From assembly GCA_963696525.1 (NCBI GenBank), contig CAVOKO010000012.1:62001-126000 (forward strand): 64,000 nucleotides of DNA. The letters are read 5' to 3'. This stretch comes from CAWBRT01 sp963696525. Its GTDB lineage: Bacteria > Acidobacteriota > Terriglobia > Terriglobales > Acidobacteriaceae. The position numbers were made by a program, and so were the translations under genes. Positions 44,925-53,788 of this stretch are shown here, piece by piece (position 1 is the first letter of the stretch; each line of letters opens with the position of its first letter). The notes beneath the pieces were generated by a model. The model worked only from the letters and a program-made list of their open reading frames with translations. It searched no databases and was not told the DNA's origin.

Positions 44925-46151
44925 TTACTCCCGCACCCCGAACCATTGAGTCAGCGGTTGCGGCTTGCCTACTGCGGCATCGAAGCACGCGGCGGTCATC
45001 TTTTCGATATCGGCCTCATAGACTTCGCGCCCGCCGAGACCGCAGATAAAGCCCAGCACCGGCGGTTTCGGGCCTTTGCCCGGATACAGTGCGGTGCGCA
45101 CTTCGGTAGCCACGACGCCGCTGAGATACGGCGAACCCAGCGAGTAATCGCGGTCGATGACGCCCACGGCCTTGAACCGGCTGAGGCACTGTGCCAGTTC
45201 CTCGCCCGGGAACGGGCGGAACCAGCGCAGGCGCACGAAACCGACTTTCTTGCCCTGTGCGCGCATCTTGCGGACGGCAACCTTAACCGGCATGGAGAGC
45301 GTGCCCATGCCTAGCAGAACGACATCGGCATCTTCGGTCATGTACTCTTCGAAGAACGGATTGGGGCCGTAATTGCGGCCGAAGATGCTGTCGTACTCGG
45401 CATAGACTTCGCGCAACACATCCTTGGAGCGCTGCGTGATGCCGTACTGCTGCAGACGGATCTCCATCACCCAGTCTTCGTTGCACTGCGGGGCAATCGA
45501 GATTCTGTTGTCGGGATGGAACAGCAAGTTGCCGCGATCATAGCGAGGCAGGAACTTGTTGACCTGCGCCTGCGTCGGGACCTTCACCAATGACTGCGAG
45601 TGGGTCAGGAACGCGCCATCGAGGCTGATGGCGACCGGCGTCATAATGCGCTTGTCCTCGGCGAAGCGGTAGGCAATCAGATTGGTGTCGAACGCTTCCT
45701 GAGCGCTGTCCACCCAAACGAGATGCCAGCCGAGGTCGCGGACCGAGAGCGCGTCGTTGTGCTCGGTGCCGAAGGCTCCGGGATCATCGAGCGCGCGGTT
45801 GCCGACGATGGCCACCATGGGAACGCGCAGGGCCGGGGTTACCGTCAGTGCTTCCATGGCGTACATCCAGCCCACACCGCTGCTGCCCACAAAAACGCGG
45901 GCACCGCAAGTGGAGGCGTGTTTGACGATTTCGAACTGTGAATGCTCGCCGTCGGCGGGGATGAATTCGCAATCCATCTTGCCGTCGGCGATGAGCTGAG
46001 ACATAAATTGCATTACGGTGTCGTAGGGACGAATCGGGAAAGCAGTCACCACGTCGACATCGGCCAGCTTGCAGGCGATTGCCATCGCCTCCGACCCGGT
46101 GATTAGCAGTTCCGATTCTTGTTCGACAAGCGGTTGTGTCATCACTGCCAT
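44925..46151 (-). CDS. Oxalate oxidoreductase-like 2-oxoacid:ferredoxin oxidoreductase, alpha subunit
   Basis: A 408-residue alpha subunit (domains I, II and VI of pyruvate:ferredoxin oxidoreductase). The substrate motif, YPITP in pyruvate enzymes, reads FPIRPYDT here, with Arg41 in place of Thr. An Arg at this site is what I recall for oxalate oxidoreductase, where it binds the second carboxylate. FVGSSGVGWMYAMEAL is the conserved core. The ATG has AAGGAG nine bases upstream. It lies 21 bases after gamma-delta and 28 before beta. Another 2-oxo diacid as substrate is not excluded. Confidence 0.88.
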   Translation of the reverse strand: MAVMTQPLVEQESELLITGSEAMAIACKLADVDVVTAFPIRPYDTVMQFMSQLIADGKMDCEFIPADGEHSQFEIVKHASTCGARVFVGSSGVGWMYAMEALTVTPALRVPMVAIVGNRALDDPGAFGTEHNDALSVRDLGWHLVWVDSAQEAFDTNLIAYRFAEDKRIMTPVAISLDGAFLTHSQSLVKVPTQAQVNKFLPRYDRGNLLFHPDNRISIAPQCNEDWVMEIRLQQYGITQRSKDVLREVYAEYDSIFGRNYGPNPFFEEYMTEDADVVLLGMGTLSMPVKVAVRKMRAQGKKVGFVRLRWFRPFPGEELAQCLSRFKAVGVIDRDYSLGSPYLSGVVATEVRTALYPGKGPKPPVLGFICGLGGREVYEADIEKMTAACFDAAVGKPQPLTQWFGVRE

Positions 46152-46172
46152 GACCTAATCTCCTTCTCTGGA

Positions 46173-47330
46173 CTACGCTTTGTTAGCGATTTCCAGTGCT
46201 GCGGGAATTTCTTCTTTGTACTGACCGCGATAACGGTAACCATGGGCGCGCTGCGGGACGTTCTGAATTTTCGTCTTCAGCCATGCCTTGTAGGCAGCCT
46301 TGTCCTTGGTGTATGCCTCCCACTGGTTGGCGTTGTCGCTGAAAGCGAGTTCGCTGACCATGGTGATGCAGTTCGGCACCGGGCACACGGCTTCGCAGAC
46401 GCCGCAACCCATGCAGTACTCCATGTTAGCGTTGTAGTAACCATCCGGCGTGACGTCGAACGATCCGTCCTGGCACTGCAGCCAGCAGAGCGTGCACTTG
46501 GTGCAGACCGAGAAATCGGTGACCGGACGAAGCGTACGCGAACTGAACTTCAGCAGCTTGTCGGGACGTCCCGACTTGTACCCGCCGGCGTTGTTATACG
46601 GACCGCCAAGCGGTGCTGCCTCGATCGAAACGCCTTCCCTCATCTGCGAGGCGCCAGGCTGGACGAAGCTGTACGGTTTTTCCTGGTTGCCCTGGCCAGC
46701 CTTTACATCGCTGATCTTAAGGCTCTGGTATGCTTTTTGCGCCGACTGCACCTTGGCCGGGACCTTCAGCTTTTCCGTAATGTACTTTTCGAGCGACTCT
46801 AATTTGAACAACTCCGGCAAAGCTTTGGCAATGGCGCCCAATACCCGCACCTCGGTGTGGTCGTCCTTGTAGACCCACATCCCGGAGAAGCTGGCGAAAC
46901 CCTTAAGAATCCCCAGTTTGTAGGGTGCATCCTTCTTGTGGATCATCTTCAGCAGGGTATCTGCGGGCTCGGTAGAGACGACGATCAACGTCTTGCCGGG
47001 TTTCAGAGTGTGATTGACCGGTTCCAATCCCGACCAAGCCCAAGGCTCCAACCCCTTGCACAGCGTGTCGTCCAATACCACGGTTAAATCAACTTGCTTT
47101 GGCATGTACTGTGCCATGCCGATTTCGAGCGTCTCGTCATCGCTGGCCACGATAGCAAAGCTCTTGGCCGGAATGCCATTACGCTCGGGAGAGTCTGAAT
47201 ACCGTCCGAACGAGATCCCTGGTCTGCCCTCATTGTGAGCAGCCAAAACGATCCCGCGGCATATGTTTTTCGCGAGGTTCTTCTGGAAGACTCCTCGGTA
47301 GCTAATCTCGACCGCGAAAAGCTGGCCCAT
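46173..47330 (-). CDS. Oxalate oxidoreductase-like fused gamma-delta subunit
   Basis: A 385-residue fusion. Residues 1-200 are the gamma domain (EISYRGVFQKNLAKNI, SFGRYSDSPERNG). The C-terminal part is a two-cluster ferredoxin with CTKCTLCWLQC and CMGCGVCEAVCPVPNC. It carries electrons from the active site to ferredoxin. Gamma-delta fusion is seen in oxalate oxidoreductase. The ATG at 47330 has GGAGG six bases upstream; a TTG two codons earlier is not needed. It begins 27 bases after the GntR regulator gene. Confidence 0.9.
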   Translation of the reverse strand: MGQLFAVEISYRGVFQKNLAKNICRGIVLAAHNEGRPGISFGRYSDSPERNGIPAKSFAIVASDDETLEIGMAQYMPKQVDLTVVLDDTLCKGLEPWAWSGLEPVNHTLKPGKTLIVVSTEPADTLLKMIHKKDAPYKLGILKGFASFSGMWVYKDDHTEVRVLGAIAKALPELFKLESLEKYITEKLKVPAKVQSAQKAYQSLKISDVKAGQGNQEKPYSFVQPGASQMREGVSIEAAPLGGPYNNAGGYKSGRPDKLLKFSSRTLRPVTDFSVCTKCTLCWLQCQDGSFDVTPDGYYNANMEYCMGCGVCEAVCPVPNCITMVSELAFSDNANQWEAYTKDKAAYKAWLKTKIQNVPQRAHGYRYRGQYKEEIPAALEIANKA

Positions 47331-47357
47331 TTGCAACCTCCATTCGTTGATTGCGTT

Positions 47358-48143
47358 TTAATCGTTTTGCGTTTCAGTCGTTACACTTGTTTCCACGATG
47401 ATTGTTTCAATTTCCTCCAGGTGCTGCCGCATGGCGATCTCGGCTCCGGCTGCGTCCTTCCGCTTGATGGCGGCGACGATCCTCCGGTGACCCGCGAGCG
47501 ACTTTGCGGGACGTCCTTTGAGCTGCAAGGATTGCTCTCTCGACTTCTGGAGCAAATCCATCAGGACATCCAGAACCCTCAACACCACGGAGTTGTCGGC
47601 GGCTAAAGCAAGGCAATAGTGAAACTCGGAATCCTCTTCGATTGCCGACTCGCCACGGCTCAACTTTCGGCCCTGCCTTTCCATAATCTCCTCCATCGCG
47701 GAGATATGTTCAGGCGAGGCATTGCCGGCCGCGCGGGCGGCGATTCCTGGCTCAATGATCTTGCGAACATCAAGCAGTTCGGCGACGAGCTTCCACCTTC
47801 TGATTAGTACGGAACTAAGCGGGCTGATGATCGAATGATCGGAAACCTCGCAGACTACGGTTCCGTGACCCTGACGTGGCTCGACCAAGCCCATGGCTTG
47901 CAGCCTGCGAACCGCGTCACGGACGGAACTGCGACCGACTCCAAACATCTCCGCCAGTTGACGCTCCGGCGGAAGTTTGTCTCCTGGTTTCATTTCGTCC
48001 AGGATCCATTGCTGGAGTTTGTCAGCCACCTCTTCGTACAGCTTGTTCCGGTGAATGGCTTCGAATTCGGTCTTGGGATGCGTCAACATCTGGCCCGCTG
48101 GGGTCCCCTTACGACTTCTTGATTGGTGTGTTGATGTGGTCAT
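47358..48143 (-). CDS. GntR-family transcriptional regulator, FCD subgroup
   Basis: A DNA-binding regulator of about 261 residues with an N-terminal winged helix (LPPERQLAEMFGVGRSSVRDAVRRLQ, GLVEPRQGHGTVV) and a helical FCD ligand domain with Asp/His residues (EDSEFHYCLA, GHRRIVAAI) that usually bind metal and an organic acid. It is the first gene of the oxalate oxidoreductase operon and probably controls it in response to a carboxylate. The start is unsure: 48143 or 48089, the latter closer to the usual length. A palindrome overlaps 48143. Confidence 0.88.
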   Translation of the reverse strand: MTTSTHQSRSRKGTPAGQMLTHPKTEFEAIHRNKLYEEVADKLQQWILDEMKPGDKLPPERQLAEMFGVGRSSVRDAVRRLQAMGLVEPRQGHGTVVCEVSDHSIISPLSSVLIRRWKLVAELLDVRKIIEPGIAARAAGNASPEHISAMEEIMERQGRKLSRGESAIEEDSEFHYCLALAADNSVVLRVLDVLMDLLQKSREQSLQLKGRPAKSLAGHRRIVAAIKRKDAAGAEIAMRQHLEEIETIIVETSVTTETQND

Positions 48144-48150
48144 CAGACCA
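48137..48150. promoter_or_regulatory. Candidate FCD/GntR operator
   Basis: TGGTCATCAGACCA is a perfect inverted repeat with arms TGGTC/GACCA. FadR/PdhR-type regulators favour TGGT-N3/4-ACCA sites. It overlaps or lies just upstream of the regulator start, as expected for self-control of the operon. Confidence 0.5.
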
Positions 48151-48221
48151 ATCGCATAATGCCTTGCCCGGAATTGCAATGCAGTGACGCACCTCACGTC
48201 TCAACGTGAGCACCCGGGCCG

Positions 48222-48932
48222 TCAAGCGCCGGCACCGCGCGAGACGGAAAGCCTACCGCCAGCGGCGCCAGCTGCAGTCTCCTGCATATCCGACGCGCAC
48301 GTCAGCAATGCTTCCGCGATTTTTGCCGTCTCCTCCAGGAAGTGCGCAAAATCTTTCGCCTTGATTTTTGTGCCGGGCCGATAAATAAAAACCCATTCCG
48401 GATTACAGGTTAGCCGGTACCGGTTCACATACAGTCGAAGCCGTTCCAGCCGCGGCGGGGACAGAAAATCGTGAATTCGCTGCTCGTCCGCCGCACCACG
48501 AATGAAGAACTGATTGGAAAGGTTTTTGCCGGCGGCTGCCCTCCACGTTTTAAGCGCTTCGGCAATTCGCCCGAAGAGGCCTTTCAGGCTAAGCTCGAAC
48601 GAGGGCAAGTTGGCGTTTTGCGAGCGGAAGGCGGCAACCGTGGTCAAAACCGGGGCTTCCAGGCTTTCGTCGCGAAGATCGAAGACGCGAACCTCAAACC
48701 CGCCTACGTGTCCGGCTAAGACGTTGAAAGCGACGGTGGAGCATCCATCCTGGAGGCAGGATGTCGCTTTCATTTGAGGCCCCGTCACTGGTTCTGAAAT
48801 CGGTTCAAATGTAAGCCCGAAAGCGCGGCCTCGCCGCTGCAAACTCCTGGAACGAACCACGTCGCGCAGAAGCATGCAGGCCACACCCAAGAGCACTGCG
48901 AACAAGCAGCCGAGCGCGAGGAGAACATTCAT
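48222..48932 (-). CDS. Hypothetical membrane-anchored protein
   Basis: A 236-residue protein with one N-terminal membrane helix (LLALGCLFAVLLGVACMLL) and a mixed, probably folded, cytosolic domain. I do not recognise a family. The C-terminus ends in an Ala/Gly-rich tail. I chose the ATG at 48932; a second in-frame ATG lies at 48944. It lies upstream of the GntR gene on the same strand but seems unrelated. Confidence 0.65.
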   Translation of the reverse strand: MNVLLALGCLFAVLLGVACMLLRDVVRSRSLQRRGRAFGLTFEPISEPVTGPQMKATSCLQDGCSTVAFNVLAGHVGGFEVRVFDLRDESLEAPVLTTVAAFRSQNANLPSFELSLKGLFGRIAEALKTWRAAAGKNLSNQFFIRGAADEQRIHDFLSPPRLERLRLYVNRYRLTCNPEWVFIYRPGTKIKAKDFAHFLEETAKIAEALLTCASDMQETAAGAAGGRLSVSRGAGA

Positions 48933-49133
48933 GCCGCACCTCAAAATCCCGGGAGACCAACCTTTTTACAGGGGTTCTCATGGCAACCAAGTCAACCGCG
49001 ACGCGCGGGCATAACCAGCCGGGAACTCCGGCTTCGCATCCCCCCGCCTGCCAAGGTCGCGGGCATTAAATAAACAGAGGTCCACCGAATTTGCTGTGAC
49101 CGGGCTCACTCTATCTGGTGACGTGCACTGAAA

Positions 49134-49152
49134 AGCCGCGACTGGCGCGGCT
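49134..49152 (-). terminator. Candidate terminator downstream of the metallopeptidase
   Basis: A seven-base stem AGCCGCG/CGCGGCT with a five-base loop. On the minus strand it is followed by TTTTCAG, a short T run. It lies 80 bases past the end of the broken metallopeptidase gene. The 288-base gap 48933-49232 holds nothing else I can name. Confidence 0.5.
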
Positions 49153-49232
49153 CTAGGAGCACTTCACTAGATTTCGATCATGCTACTTGCGGGCAAAAAG
49201 CGCGTGTCTGGTTGCCGGCGACGCGTACTTTT

Positions 49233-50891
49233 CTATCTAGGCTGAACGGTTGGGGTTGATTTCCTCCAGGCGCCGATCGTTTCAAACAGATTTCTTTTCA
49301 AAGCACCGGCTGCCTGCTCTTGAAAATCGAGGAAAGCGGGAGACTCATAAAGGGAAAGGCTCAGTTCGTGCAAGTTGGAGGCGCTCAGTTGCGCCGAGGC
49401 GGGACTGAGGACCAGCGTCCGCAATTGGGACACCACCGCTTCGTTAAAACTCTGCGTGATCATGACCGTGTTATCCGGCAGAATCTCCAGGTAGTCCGTC
49501 CCTTCGTTGGTCAGGAGCTTCGACGACCATAACGGACCGTTGCAGGATGCACTCTGACCACAGTCGGTGTTGTCAATCGTCTGCTCCCGGGAGACTGTCA
49601 GTCGTCGAGTCAGTGCCGTTTTGTAGATTTCCGCAAAACGTCTGGCGGCTTTCGCAGTCTTCCAGCGTGAAACGTAGAGCAAAGAAATGTCGGAGGTCGT
49701 CAGCTTCCGGTCCGGGATGCCGATCGGCTTAACCGCGACATAGCCGCCGCCATTCCAGTTGGCGGCGACAGTAAAGAGATCGTTCTCGCGTCCGAACTCG
49801 CGCGCCATAATGCGGGTATCCAATTCTCCGATCATGCCGGAGTCAAGCAGTTCAAATCCGGCGGCGAGAATCGGGCGGAGATCGGGGACCCTAACGCTTG
49901 GCGTGACCGCCTTCGCCAGGTAAGCATCCGGATGGAGAATCTGGTGCGTGTTGCTGGGCACGCGGGCGAATGGACCAGCAAAAGCCTTTGCCTTGCCGCC
50001 GCGGCGAAGCAGTTCGACTTCAAAGGCGAGCCCCTCGTGATAAGGGAACATCGTGCTTTCCTTCAGTACGCGTGGCGCGTCGTGAAGGTCCATCGGCACG
50101 TCGTAGCTCGTCAAGACTATTGCTGATCAGATTCTGAGCGTCTGGCGAATTGGCTAGAGTGATGCCCTGGGCACGCAGCAGGTAATCGATGAAAACCACC
50201 ATCGCCTGGCCTTCGACCACTGCCCGCTGCGCGATGCCGTGCTCATCCTCATCCGTGCCGCTCACCGACATGGAGGCGCCGGTGGATTTCGCCCGCTGAG
50301 GCTGAGGACTCCGGTTGCCGCAGCCTCGATAGATCGTAGTTCTGGTCCTGCAGGGCATGGGTAAGTTCGTGCGCCATCACCGGCCGCTGCAACTCCAGAG
50401 GGACCCAGTTCAGCAGGTACATGGTCTTGTCACGCAAGTCGTAGTACCCGGCCAGATGCTGCCCCACGGCCTTCAGCAGAAAAGCTTCTTCAGCGCAAAA
50501 TCGGCGGGCAGCAGCCCGATCTTCTTCAGCACGAGTTCGGAGCGGCCGAGCCTGTCCTCCTCCACCTGCTTGGAAAGCTCCTGCGCGATGTAGGCGTCAA
50601 CGCGATCTCTGCCTATCAATTGGCGCTTGACCTGGCTGTGCTTCGGAAAGCCCGTGTCTTTGCTGGCAAAGTCCAGAATTTCATCGACAGAGGCTGAAAA
50701 ACTCTTTCGCGTCCTCGGCAGTAACCCGAACCTCGGAGCGCTGCTTGGCGCGCATCTCGCGAGCAATGTCGCCCAGGCTGCGCTCATCCGCGGTCTGCGC
50801 CGCAACCTGCGGCGGAATAACTGCAAGGCAGCATGCGAGCCCACAGACGAGAAAGAGGGAGACGCCTGTTAAATCTGAAATGCTTGGACAT
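49233..50891 (-). pseudogene. Putative secreted HExxH metallopeptidase, multiple frameshifts
   Basis: One protein can be followed through at least five frames: start and basic N-region at 50891 (MSKHFRFNRR), hydrophobic signal (LFLVCGLACCLAV) and a helical part to about 50700, then to 50475, then the zinc motif AHELTHALQDQNYDL near 50340-50380, then QRAVVEGQAMVVF near 50200, and a 293-codon open 3' part from 50114. The joins are mostly +1, one in a run of five T; one near 50475 is -1. The HELTH motif is kept but the gene cannot make one protein as written. It is either decayed or misread. Confidence 0.75.
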
Positions 50892-51330
50892 TGCGAATTC
50901 ACCTGAACCGACGAGATCTCATAGTAGCCACTCGCTGGACAAGAAGAAACATCACCGCCGGTGCTCACTTTAGTAACCTCTGCGCCGGCGAAGGCACAAG
51001 TTCTGACGGTCATGCTCGCGTCCGAATACTTGAAAACGCTGGAGTTTCGCGCATCACGCGAGATGCTTTAGCGTAACCAGGCCAAGAGAAAAACCACTCC
51101 CAAGTTAGCGCCGAACGGCCGAATGAGCCGTTTGCTGCGAATGGCGCGGTTTAGACAGACCGCAAGGCGGGTCTCTAAGGAGTGTTTGGCAGCGCGGAAC
51201 CTTGGGCACCCGGCAGACATAACGTCCTTTATGTCCGGCCGCAGGTCGTCCGGGCCCACCTAGGGCAATCGATTGATGGTTGCCGGTAACGGCGGCGTAT
51301 ACTGTCCAACAAAGTTTGTCGCCTGGGGGC
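50892..51330. other. Divergent gap before the cytochrome gene
   Basis: 439 bases between the broken metallopeptidase (minus) and the tetraheme cytochrome (plus). It should hold both promoters. I see no coding sequence, repeat copy or RNA. Confidence 0.45.
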
Positions 51331-51819
51331 ATGGCGAATACACCCGTGAAAACACTCAAAGATGCAGGACATCTGTTGCGGCTGGCGGCGGTCTTCCTGG
51401 TAGGTATCATCCTGTTCTTGGTAGCGCGAGGCTTCCTGGTGCCGCGCAGCTTTGGGCAATACGGCCATTACAGGGGCAACGCAATCGCCGAAATCGCCGC
51501 GCATCCGGCTGTCTTTGCCGGCCACCAAACGTGCGAGACGTGCCATTCCGACGTGCTCGAAGTGAAACAAAAAGGCAGGCATGCGCGGGTCAACTGCGAG
51601 GCGTGCCATGGGGCGCTGGCCAAGCATGCAGAAGACCCTGTCTCGGTCAAGCCGGAAAAACTGCAAGCCGCTGTGCTTTGCGTGCGTTGTCACCAGGCTA
51701 ACATCGCCAAACCGCAGCATTTTCCGCAGGTCGACGCGGCGGAGCATTCGGGCGGAGCCGCCTGCGATCTGTGCCACCAGCCACATAGTCCGGCCATCGA
51801 TACGGGGAAAAGCAAATGA
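51331..51819 (+). CDS. Membrane-anchored tetraheme c-type cytochrome
   Basis: A 162-residue protein with one N-terminal membrane helix (LLRLAAVFLVGIILFLVARG) and four CxxCH haem sites: CETCH, CEACH, CVRCH and CDLCH. Extra histidines (HAR, HFPQ) may be distal ligands. It should sit on the periplasmic side and exchange electrons with the FeS protein next to it. The ATG at 51331 gives a short N-terminus before the helix. The stop overlaps the next start as ATGA. Confidence 0.88.
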   Translation: MANTPVKTLKDAGHLLRLAAVFLVGIILFLVARGFLVPRSFGQYGHYRGNAIAEIAAHPAVFAGHQTCETCHSDVLEVKQKGRHARVNCEACHGALAKHAEDPVSVKPEKLQAAVLCVRCHQANIAKPQHFPQVDAAEHSGGAACDLCHQPHSPAIDTGKSK

Positions 51820-52547
51820 ACCTTACCCGCCGCCGACTACTCATCCTTTTGCCTGCCGCTGCCATCGCCTGGAAGCACATTCTGGCGGGAACGCCGGAAG
51901 CAGCGCCCAACTACAAGTTGACGGAACACTGGTGGGGCATGCTGATGGATATTACCAAGTGCATTGGCTGCGGCAACTGCGTGCGAGGCTGCCAGACGGA
52001 GAACCAGGTTCCCGACGGATATTACCGCACCTGGGTGGAACGATACCATGTGGAGGGCTGGGGGTCCGAAAACCCCACGGTGGATTCGCCCGACGGCGGC
52101 AAGCATGGATTTCCGCCCGGCAATCAAAGCGGAGGAAAGAATTTCTTCGTCCCCAAGCTGTGCAACCACTGTGCGGAGTCACCCTGCACCCAGGTCTGTC
52201 CCGTAGGCGCGACGTTTATCAGTCCCGATGGCGTGGTCCTAGTCGATCCGACATACTGCCTCGGCTGCCGCTATTGCGTGCAGGCGTGCCCCTACGGCTG
52301 CCGTTTCATTCATCCGCAAAAGCAAACCGCCGAAAAGTGTACGCTCTGTTATCACCGGATCACCAAAGGACTGACGACCGCGTGCTGTGAGTCGTGTCCG
52401 ACCGGGGCGCGCCAGCTTGCCGACCTGAAAAATCCCCAGGACCCGATCCACGAGTTCTTGCGGACCCACAGCATACAGGTTCTGAAACCATACATGGCCA
52501 CCAACTCCAAGGTCTTTTACAACGGGTTGGATGGTTCGGTGCGATAA
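51816..52547 (+). CDS. Four-cluster ferredoxin-type subunit (NrfC/DsrO/HybA-like)
   Basis: A 243-residue FeS protein with cysteine groups for about four [4Fe-4S] clusters: CIGCGNCVRGC, CNHCAESPCTQVC, CLGCRYCVQAC, CTLC and CCESC. The N-terminus has NLTRRRLLILLPAAAIA, a twin-arginine-like signal (TRRRLLI), so it is probably exported folded. It forms an electron wire between the tetraheme cytochrome and the NrfD-type quinone subunit encoded on either side. Confidence 0.9.
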   Translation: MNLTRRRLLILLPAAAIAWKHILAGTPEAAPNYKLTEHWWGMLMDITKCIGCGNCVRGCQTENQVPDGYYRTWVERYHVEGWGSENPTVDSPDGGKHGFPPGNQSGGKNFFVPKLCNHCAESPCTQVCPVGATFISPDGVVLVDPTYCLGCRYCVQACPYGCRFIHPQKQTAEKCTLCYHRITKGLTTACCESCPTGARQLADLKNPQDPIHEFLRTHSIQVLKPYMATNSKVFYNGLDGSVR

Positions 52548-52558
52548 GGAGGCTCGCG

Positions 52559-53023
52559 GTGCCGCTGGTCGATGGCTTTATGTATCCCAATGAAGTGGAA
52601 CTCCAGTGGAGCGTGCTGATCGTCCTCTATCCGTACCTGACCGGACTGGTGGCTGGCGCGTTCATCCTGGCGTCGCTCGAAAGGGTGTTCCGGGTGGAGG
52701 CGGTGAAGCCGACCTACCGGCTGGCGTTGCTGACGGCGCTGGCATTTCTGCTGGTCGCGCCACTGCCGCTGCAATTGCATCTGGGACACCCGGAGCGCTC
52801 CTTCGAGATGTATCTGACGCCGCACTGCTCTTCGGCGATGGCGATGTTCGGCTTCGTCTATTTGTGGTATCTGATGGCCGTTCTGGTGGTCGAAATCTGG
52901 CTCGACTACCGGCGCGACATCGTCTTGCTGTCGCAATCCTCCCACGGCTGGAAGCGTGTGATTTACCGCGTGCTCACGCTCGGCTCCGACAACATCAGCG
53001 AGCGGGCGCTAGCAAATCGATGA
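52559..53023 (+). CDS. NrfD/PsrC-type quinone-interacting membrane subunit, 5' part (frameshift)
   Basis: First 154 residues of an NrfD-family membrane protein. It has three or four helices and the family end GSDNISERAL just before the break. The GTG start has GGAGG six bases upstream. The frame closes at TGA 53021-53023. Removing one A from the AAA run near 53014 gives ALAIDERVGWLVTVIG and joins the 3' part, so this is one gene with a +1 frameshift. NrfD proteins exchange electrons with the quinone pool. Confidence 0.8.
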   Translation: MPLVDGFMYPNEVELQWSVLIVLYPYLTGLVAGAFILASLERVFRVEAVKPTYRLALLTALAFLLVAPLPLQLHLGHPERSFEMYLTPHCSSAMAMFGFVYLWYLMAVLVVEIWLDYRRDIVLLSQSSHGWKRVIYRVLTLGSDNISERALANR

Positions 53024-53027
53024 ACGA

Positions 53028-53750
53028 GTGGGTTGGCTGGTCACAGTGATCGGCATTCCGTCGGCGTTTTTGCTGCACGGATACGTGGGGTTTATTTTTG
53101 GTTCGGTGAAGGCGAATCCATGGTGGTCCACGCCCTTGATGCCGGTCGTATTTCTCTTCTCGGCCATGGTATCGGGCATTGCCGCCGTGATGTTGCTTTA
53201 CATGTTCCTGAATTGGCTCCGCCGGGTGCCGATTGACATGCGCTGCGTGGACACCGTCGCACGCTACCTGTTCTATACCTTCATCATCGACTTCAGCCTC
53301 GAGATGCTGGACCTCATCCACCGCATCTACGAGGCGGACGAATCGTTCCGCAGCCTCGATTTCATGGTCCATACACGGCTGTTCACGTCGCAAGTGGTCA
53401 TACAGATTCTGGCGGGCACCGTGGCTCCCATTGCATTGCTGGCGCTGACCCAGGTGCTGAAGCTGCCGGAGGCGGCGCGCAAATCCATTTACTCCCTGGC
53501 GGGCTTGCTGACCCTGATCGGCATCTTCGCCATGCGCTGGAATGTGGTCATCGGCGGGCAGCTATTCTCCAAGAGCTTTCTCGGATACACCACCTACAAG
53601 ATGGGTTTTGTTACGCGCGAAGGACTGCTGGTGGCCATCGCGCTGTCGATTCTTCCACTCATAATCCTGGGAGTGCTGGTGAAGCTGCTGCCACCTTGGC
53701 CAGCGAAGGACGCGATGCTGGGGCCCAAAGAGACTCTGCTCCCAGGTTAG
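53028..53750 (+). CDS. NrfD/PsrC-type membrane subunit, 3' part (frameshift)
   Basis: The remaining 240 residues of the NrfD-type subunit, with about six helices: GIPSAFLLHGYVGFIFGS, MPVVFLFSAMVSGIAAVML, MRWNVVIGGQLFSKS and a last helix. A GTG at 53028 could start it by chance, but there is no good ribosome site and the helix pattern continues directly from the 5' part. With the cytochrome and FeS protein it makes a three-subunit quinone module; a catalytic molybdenum or other subunit is not encoded here. Confidence 0.8.
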   Translation: MGWLVTVIGIPSAFLLHGYVGFIFGSVKANPWWSTPLMPVVFLFSAMVSGIAAVMLLYMFLNWLRRVPIDMRCVDTVARYLFYTFIIDFSLEMLDLIHRIYEADESFRSLDFMVHTRLFTSQVVIQILAGTVAPIALLALTQVLKLPEAARKSIYSLAGLLTLIGIFAMRWNVVIGGQLFSKSFLGYTTYKMGFVTREGLLVAIALSILPLIILGVLVKLLPPWPAKDAMLGPKETLLPG

Positions 53751-53788
53751 CGCGGAACAATGCTGCGGGGGAACCTGGGGCACCTGGC

